Assembly (NCBI GenBank): GCA_031359995.1
Contig: JANMAT010000008.1
Span: 1-16,639 of the forward strand
Direction: 5' to 3'
DNA: 16,639 bases
From: JANMAT01 sp031359995
Lineage (GTDB): Bacteria; Actinomycetota; Acidimicrobiia; Acidimicrobiales; Ilumatobacteraceae
The position numbers and the translations under genes were made by a program. Below the pieces are notes generated by a model that was not told the origin of the DNA, made no database searches, and saw nothing but the letters and a program-made list of their open reading frames with translations. Shown here one piece after another: positions 14,012 to 16,639 of the stretch. The stretch's first letter is position 1, and each line of letters starts with the position of its first letter.

Positions 14012-14023
14012 TACGCTCGCGCC
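14012..14023 (+). promoter_or_regulatory. Leaderless -10 box before the leader ORF
   Basis: TACGCT (14012-14017) is followed by 6 nt and then GTG 14024. The same TACGCT precedes GTG 15819. Transcription would start at or near the GTG. Confidence 0.5.
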
Positions 14024-14056
14024 GTGACCGAGGACGTGGGGGTCGTGCGGCGATGA
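14024..14056 (+). CDS. 10-codon leader ORF overlapping the AbrB-type antitoxin start
   Basis: GTG ACC GAG ... CGA TGA encodes MTEDVGVVRR and starts 6 nt after a good -10 box. Its stop overlaps the next start as ATGA (14053-14056). The downstream ATG has no Shine-Dalgarno site, so ribosomes could load leaderlessly on this mini-ORF and re-initiate. It is too short to be a conserved protein and may be a coupling device. The assignment is an inference. Confidence 0.35.
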   Translation: MTEDVGVVRR

Positions 14057-14259
14057 CGGCGTACGTCGTGACGATCGATGCGGGCGGTCACCTGTCGCTA
14101 CCGGACGACGTCGCCGCCCGGTGGCGCGACCGCACTGTGGTCCTGGCGGATCTCGGTGACCGGCTCGTGATGCGCGAGGTCACCACGGCGCTGCGCGGGA
14201 AGTATCGGGGCCGCGGTCCGAGCACGCTCGAGGCGCGGGCGATGGAGCGCGAGGGCTGA
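14053..14259 (+). CDS. AbrB/MazE-type antitoxin-like DNA-binding protein
   Basis: This 68-residue protein has a swapped-hairpin AbrB/SpoVT-like N-terminus: VTIDAGGHLSLPDDVAARW, then VVLADLGDRLVMREV. Its C-terminal tail, ALRGKYRGRGPSTLEARAMERE, matches the toxin-binding tail of AbrB-family antitoxins that normally partner PIN-domain (VapC-like) toxins. Here no PIN gene follows; the next gene on this strand encodes a DUF2442 protein. It may be an orphan antitoxin or act with an unrecognised partner. ATG 14053 overlaps the stop of the 10-codon leader ORF and lacks its own Shine-Dalgarno site. AbrB-type antitoxins usually repress their own promoter; the 20-bp repeats at 13928-13967 are candidate sites. 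Confidence 0.75.
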   Translation: MTAYVVTIDAGGHLSLPDDVAARWRDRTVVLADLGDRLVMREVTTALRGKYRGRGPSTLEARAMEREG

Positions 14260-14295
14260 TGAGCTGCCGGTTGTGTCGCTACCGTTCGTCTCGTC

Positions 14296-14300
14296 GGAGG
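14296..14300 (+). promoter_or_regulatory. Shine-Dalgarno site deciding the DUF2442 start
   Basis: GGAGG lies 8 nt before GTG 14309. It favours this start over the in-frame GTG at 14273, which has no such site. Confidence 0.6.
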
Positions 14301-14308
14301 ATGGCTCG

Positions 14309-14605
14309 GTGCCAGCGCTCGCACGGGTGACGGTCGTGGAGCATCTCGGTGGCCGAACGTTGCGCGTCAGCTTCTCTGACGGACTCGTGCGCGAGTTCGA
14401 CTTCGCTGGGACGCTCCCTGGCGCCCTGGCCGTGATCGACGACGACGGTGTGTTCGCAGCCGCAAGCGTGGACCAGGTCGCCGGCACGGTCCGCTGGGCC
14501 GCCGGGATCGATCTTGATCCCGATGTGCTGCACGGTGACCCTGCCGCAGCGCAGGCGCTCCAGCCGCGCCTGGTGCGCGAGTACCGCGTCCAGCAGGCGG
14601 GCTGA
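14309..14605 (+). CDS. DUF2442 domain protein
   Basis: This 98-residue protein has the DUF2442 pattern. It opens with VTVVEHLGG and RTLRVSFSDGLVREFDF, continues with DDDGVFAAASVDQVAGTVRW, and ends in GIDLDPDVLHG (the family's W.nG.DldPd.L). The biochemical function is unknown. Small DUF2442 proteins are often found next to DUF4160 or other small genes in accessory loci and have been suspected to belong to toxin-antitoxin-like pairs. Here it follows the AbrB-type gene by 49 nt. GTG 14309 is preferred because of GGAGG at 14296-14300. The C-terminal RLVREYRVQQAG is charged. The gene faces the convergent nucleotidyltransferase gene 51 nt away. Confidence 0.8.
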   Translation: MPALARVTVVEHLGGRTLRVSFSDGLVREFDFAGTLPGALAVIDDDGVFAAASVDQVAGTVRWAAGIDLDPDVLHGDPAAAQALQPRLVREYRVQQAG

Positions 14606-14656
14606 CGCCCGCTGTCCTCGGCAGGCGCGATCCAGTATCGGCGCCGTGTCGCCGTT

Positions 14657-15163
14657 TCAGGTACCCGGGTGCTCGGGGCGGTTGCCGGCCGCGTAGTAGC
14701 TGTCGAGGTGCGCCAGGTCCTTGGCACGGCCGGAGGCCTGTTTCAACGCCTCCCATGTCGCGGTGGTGATCACGAGCACGCGTTGTTCGGCCAGATCGAG
14801 CGTCACGGAACGGGCGGCCAGGTCGGGGAAGCCACGTTCGGCGCCGTCCGGTGCGAAGACGATGTCGACCGGACCGAACCTCGTCATGAGATGAAGGTTG
14901 TCGTACTGCGCCCAGTTTTCGACGGGCACGCGCGGGAACCAGGTCGCACTGTCGTTGGCCGAGTAGAGGCCCGCTTCGAGCTCGTCGAACGCCTTCGCCA
15001 ACCGTTCGAGGTTGGCCCGCTGACGTGACGGCGTGATGTCGATGTCCACCGTGGCGGGCACAGGTAGGTCATTGAGGTGGGCTGCCATGCCTCCGATGAC
15101 GACGAACTCGACCCCGTGCGTGTTGAGGACGCGAACCACCGCAGCGGCGTCGAGCTCAGGCAC
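14657..15163 (-). CDS. Nucleotidyltransferase-fold protein (toxin candidate of an HTH-NTase pair)
   Basis: From GTG 15163 this is a 168-residue protein with a minimal nucleotidyltransferase core. It has VIGGMAAHL with the GG pair (Gly24-Gly25), the acidic pair VDIDI (Asp40, Asp42), and a third acidic residue in FGPVDIVF (Asp100). Such proteins next to small XRE regulators resemble AbiEii/MNT-type systems, in which the NTase modifies RNA or protein and the HTH protein represses or counters it. GTG 15163 overlaps the HTH stop by 8 nt (GTGCCTGA) and gives a typical MPELDA N-terminus. GTG 15193 is an alternative giving 178 residues. The key acidic residues are intact, so it is probably active. 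Its target is unknown. Confidence 0.75.
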   Translation of the reverse strand: MPELDAAAVVRVLNTHGVEFVVIGGMAAHLNDLPVPATVDIDITPSRQRANLERLAKAFDELEAGLYSANDSATWFPRVPVENWAQYDNLHLMTRFGPVDIVFAPDGAERGFPDLAARSVTLDLAEQRVLVITTATWEALKQASGRAKDLAHLDSYYAAGNRPEHPGT

Positions 15164-15473
15164 TCGCCCCACCTGCGACTCGCTGGCGCTCACGCTCGTG
15201 ATGCGCCGCTACCTGATCTGCCGGGAGCATCGCTTCGGCGATCCGGAGCGCCGGCTCGTGCGTGTCAGGCGGGGCGAGGCGCATGCGCACCTCGAACCCC
15301 GCGGCGCCGAGGAGGCGGCACAGCGTGTCGACCGAGGGGGAGCGCTTGCCCGACTCGTAGGCGGACACAGCCGCCTGGCTCGTGCCCGCACGAGCGGCGA
15401 GGTCCGCCTGCGAAAGCTGGGCCTGGCGGCGAGCCATGCGGATCAAGTGACGGGAGTAGGTCTCGGAGGCCAC
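15156..15473 (-). CDS. XRE-family HTH regulator (antitoxin/repressor candidate)
   Basis: The 105-residue protein has a clear HTH_3 domain: RQAQLSQADLAARAGTSQ (16-33), then VSAYESGKRSPSVDTLCRLL (36-55). It is followed by a helical tail (FEVRMRLAPPD...). It probably binds its own promoter and controls the overlapping nucleotidyltransferase gene. GTG 15473 is placed 6 nt after a consensus -10 TATACT (15480-15485, minus strand), so the mRNA should be leaderless. An imperfect 16-bp palindrome just upstream is the likely operator. The C-terminal ~25 residues are charged and may be the partner-binding part. Confidence 0.85.
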   Translation of the reverse strand: MASETYSRHLIRMARRQAQLSQADLAARAGTSQAAVSAYESGKRSPSVDTLCRLLGAAGFEVRMRLAPPDTHEPALRIAEAMLPADQVAAHHERERQRVAGGASA

Positions 15474-15477
15474 GGGT

Positions 15478-15615
15478 TCAGTATATCGGTACCGGTATGG
15501 CTGTAGGGACCTTGCTGCGCCGTCGGGTCACGAATCGCAGGGTCATGCCGAGTGGTCCTCGGGCGGCATCAATGCGCGCGATCAGAGGCTCGGGTAAGGA
15601 GATCGTGGCGCGCAT
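15478..15615 (-). CDS. Short ribbon-helix-helix (CopG-like) ORF, possibly truncated antitoxin
   Basis: The 45-codon ORF from ATG 15615 begins MRATISLPEPLIARIDAARG and continues PLGMTLRFVTRRR, close to the pattern of RHH antitoxins (beta strand ATISLP, first helix LIARIDAARG, then the turn and second helix). Normal members continue for another 20-40 residues. Here the second helix is poor and the ORF ends in VPTAIPVPIY, so it may be truncated or shifted. CAGAAT 7 nt upstream could be a leaderless -10. Its stop codon overlaps the -10 box and palindrome of the HTH gene (TATACTGA), so read-through transcription would run into the HTH-NTase operon. Confidence 0.45.
   Translation of the reverse strand: MRATISLPEPLIARIDAARGPLGMTLRFVTRRRSKVPTAIPVPIY
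15480..15498 (-). promoter_or_regulatory. Leaderless promoter and palindromic operator of the HTH-NTase operon
   Basis: On the minus strand TATACT (15485-15480) is 6 nt before GTG 15473. ATATCGGTACCGGTAT (15483-15498) is a 16-bp palindrome with one mismatched pair centred on GGTACC, overlapping the upstream half of the -10. A repressor bound there would block RNA polymerase, which fits autoregulation by the HTH protein. No consensus -35 is seen. Confidence 0.55.
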
Positions 15616-15805
15616 CGCCAGCATTCTGCCGTGGCCCCGGCCGCGGCAGCTTGCCCATGCCGACCTTCGATCTCGGTGATGCGATGGCAATGACAGACAA
15701 GTGCCCGCGGGCTGCGGCAGGACCACACACCCGGACCGCACACTCCAAGGGCAGTGGATCTCTCACAGAAATCACCGAGCGGTGTACGCAATCGTCGCGT
15801 TTCGT

Positions 15806-15818
15806 TACGCTCGACGTC
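15806..15818 (+). promoter_or_regulatory. Leaderless -10 box before the coiled-coil gene
   Basis: TACGCT (15806-15811) is followed by 7 nt and GTG 15819. It is the same hexamer as at 14012, and it decides the start, because the frame is open much further upstream (from 15552). Confidence 0.6.
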
Positions 15819-16298
15819 GTGACGGTTCCCGGCAAAGGCGGACGCCCTCGCAAGTGGCGCTCCGACGCCGACCGCGTGCGTGCCTACCGGGCGCGCCAGG
15901 CCGGCCGGGGCGAGCCACCCGAGCTGGCTGAGGCTCTCGCCAACGGCGACGAACTGGCCCGGGCGATGGAGCAGGTTCGGGCCCTGAAGGCCGAGCTCGT
16001 CGCTGCGGCGGATACGGAGCAGGCGCTGCGCCAGGAGGTCCGGTCGCTGCGCCGTGAGTTGGCTTCCAGTACGAAGCGCTTCGGCTGGCTGGAGAGAGCG
16101 TCAGATGCCCAGCGAACCGCCAGGGAGGCGGAGCGGGAGCGTGACTCGCTGGCGCTTGAGGTCGCCGAGTTGCGGGCGCGTGCCCGTGTCGCCGTTTCGG
16201 GGACACGGCCGGTCGCCGCGCCATCGCCGGCCGCGCCGACGCTGTCACGCGCTGAGCGGCGTCGGCAGGAACGAGAGCAACAGCGGCGACGAGGCTGA
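15819..16298 (+). CDS. GRPRK-motif coiled-coil protein
   Basis: This 159-residue protein starts at GTG 15819 behind a TACGCT -10 box. The N-terminus, GKGGRPRKWRSDADRVRAYR (5-24), has an AT-hook-like GRPRK core plus a basic Arg-rich helix, which suggests nucleic-acid binding. Residues about 47-123 are heptad-like and Glu/Arg/Leu-rich (EQVRALKAEL, LRQEVRSLRREL, LALEVAELRARAR), predicting a long coiled coil and oligomerisation. A Pro/Ala linker and a very basic tail (SRAERRRQEREQQRRRG) end it. I recall similar GRPRKW-starting proteins in actinobacterial accessory DNA, without known function. There is no signal peptide. It is the last convincing complete gene in the window. Confidence 0.65.
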   Translation: MTVPGKGGRPRKWRSDADRVRAYRARQAGRGEPPELAEALANGDELARAMEQVRALKAELVAAADTEQALRQEVRSLRRELASSTKRFGWLERASDAQRTAREAERERDSLALEVAELRARARVAVSGTRPVAAPSPAAPTLSRAERRRQEREQQRRRG

Positions 16299-16321
16299 CC
16301 GGTCAATCCCTGTCGCAACGC

Positions 16322-16639
16322 GTGCCCGTCACGCTCAGCGCTCTGGACCACGCGATGGACCACGCGACGAACCATGCGACGAACCACGCGATGCACCGCG
16401 CATTCTCCCTGGTAGACGGCCATGCGCCCGTGCTCGTGTCAACCACTGAGGGCGTCGGGGTTCTGTGCGCTTCGGCCGCCCGAGCGACCAGGCGATATCG
16501 GCAGATCGGTGCGGCAGCTGAGGATCGGAGTTGGCGGGGCCGGGCGGGAGAGGACCCGCACGGTGGCACGCGTCTAACGACTGGGAGCGGCAGCGCGACA
16601 ATCATGGGATGCGGTGTCAGTACGTGTGGGTGGCGGTCG
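16322..16639 (+). CDS. Possible ORF running off the window end
   Basis: From GTG 16322 a frame stays open to the window edge and includes the 12-bp repeat as LDHAMDHATNHATNHAMHRA, then FSLVDGHAPVLVSTTEGV. Third-position G/C bias is good up to about 16440 and weak after that. No family is recognised and no Shine-Dalgarno site or -10 box is clear. The minus strand is also open across the repeat. It may be non-coding: apart from the repeat, the last ~340 nt of the window hold nothing else I can support. Confidence 0.2.
   Translation, partial: MPVTLSALDHAMDHATNHATNHAMHRAFSLVDGHAPVLVSTTEGVGVLCASAARATRRYRQIGAAAEDRSWRGRAGEDPHGGTRLTTGSGSATIMGCGVSTCGWRS
16345..16404 (+). repeat. 12-bp tandem repeat (about five units)
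   Basis: Units begin at 16345, 16357, 16369 and 16381, with a degenerate one at 16393. The first is GGACCACGCGAT and the others vary at a few positions (GAACCATGCGAC and so on). Because 12 is divisible by 3, any frame through it gives a 4-residue periodic peptide: DHAM/DHAT/NHAT/NHAM on the + strand and AWFV/AWFV/AWSI on the - strand. Confidence 0.7.

Larger units (their letters stand above)
13705..14023. other. Gene-free junction between the decayed operon and the accessory genes
   Basis: No convincing protein gene lies in this ~320-nt stretch. It contains the 9-bp hairpin, the rnpB-like tail, the 20-bp direct repeat and the -10 box for the leader ORF. Third-position bias in all frames is weak compared with the flanking genes. 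Confidence 0.5.

Noticed and set aside
13849..14250. A complete rnpB gene on the minus strand
   Set aside because: None of the other universally conserved RNase P RNA segments is present upstream of the 3'-like tail, and the AbrB-type gene occupies the space.
15552..15818. Upstream extension of the coiled-coil protein's frame
   Set aside because: A TACGCT -10 box lies inside it 7 nt before GTG 15819, and the conserved-looking GRPRK segment starts just after that GTG.
16345..16404. The 12-bp repeats as a CRISPR array
   Set aside because: The units are directly adjacent with no spacers and are far too short.

Overview
The window is very GC-rich, with G or C in nearly every third codon position, and looks like an actinobacterial chromosome. 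Several genes start directly on their first codon, 6-7 nt after a TAnnnT-type -10 box (leaderless). There are Tat-exported ferritin-like lipoproteins and an actinobacterial 'RVxDSR...DVxGYY' surface domain. Together these suggest an uncultured actinobacterium, most likely of the Acidimicrobiia type. That placement is an inference; no rRNA or other taxonomic marker is present.

Left part (1-5947, + strand). A secreted-protein C-terminus ends at a terminator-like hairpin. A catabolic run follows: a membrane-anchored alpha/beta hydrolase, an SdsA/BDS1-type alkyl sulfatase (metallo-beta-lactamase fold plus SCP2-like tail), an HSL-family esterase with a strong Shine-Dalgarno site, a small unknown protein, and a leaderless Ldh_2-family (malate/L-lactate type) NAD(P)H dehydrogenase. 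The first three could together release alcohols and acids from sulfate or carboxyl esters.

Middle part (5958-9594, - strand). A tightly coupled three-gene operon encodes a GT4 glycosyltransferase, an (alpha/alpha)6-barrel-like protein and a GH130-type mannoside phosphorylase/hydrolase. Successive genes overlap by 4 nt (GTGA) and 1 nt (TGATG). Divergent to it (9811-12754, + strand) lie a cupredoxin lipoprotein, two paralogous exported ferritin-like proteins and, after a strong hairpin, a hemolysin III/PAQR membrane protein. This looks like an envelope metal or redox module.

Decayed zone (12770-13850). A FAD-dependent oxidoreductase gene is broken by frameshifts and internal deletions and preceded by an orphan C-terminal coding fragment. 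Upstream of both on the - strand is a piece closely resembling the last ~28 nt of RNase P RNA, followed by a hairpin. The rest of rnpB is absent. This could be the scar (att site) of an integrated element extending to the right.

Right part (13850-16639). Small genes typical of an accessory island: an AbrB/MazE-like antitoxin translated from a 10-codon leader ORF, a DUF2442 protein, an HTH-nucleotidyltransferase pair of toxin-antitoxin type with a palindrome over its leaderless promoter, a short ribbon-helix-helix ORF, a coiled-coil protein with a GRPRK motif, and a 12-bp tandem repeat. No integrase, transposase, CRISPR array or tRNA was found within the window.
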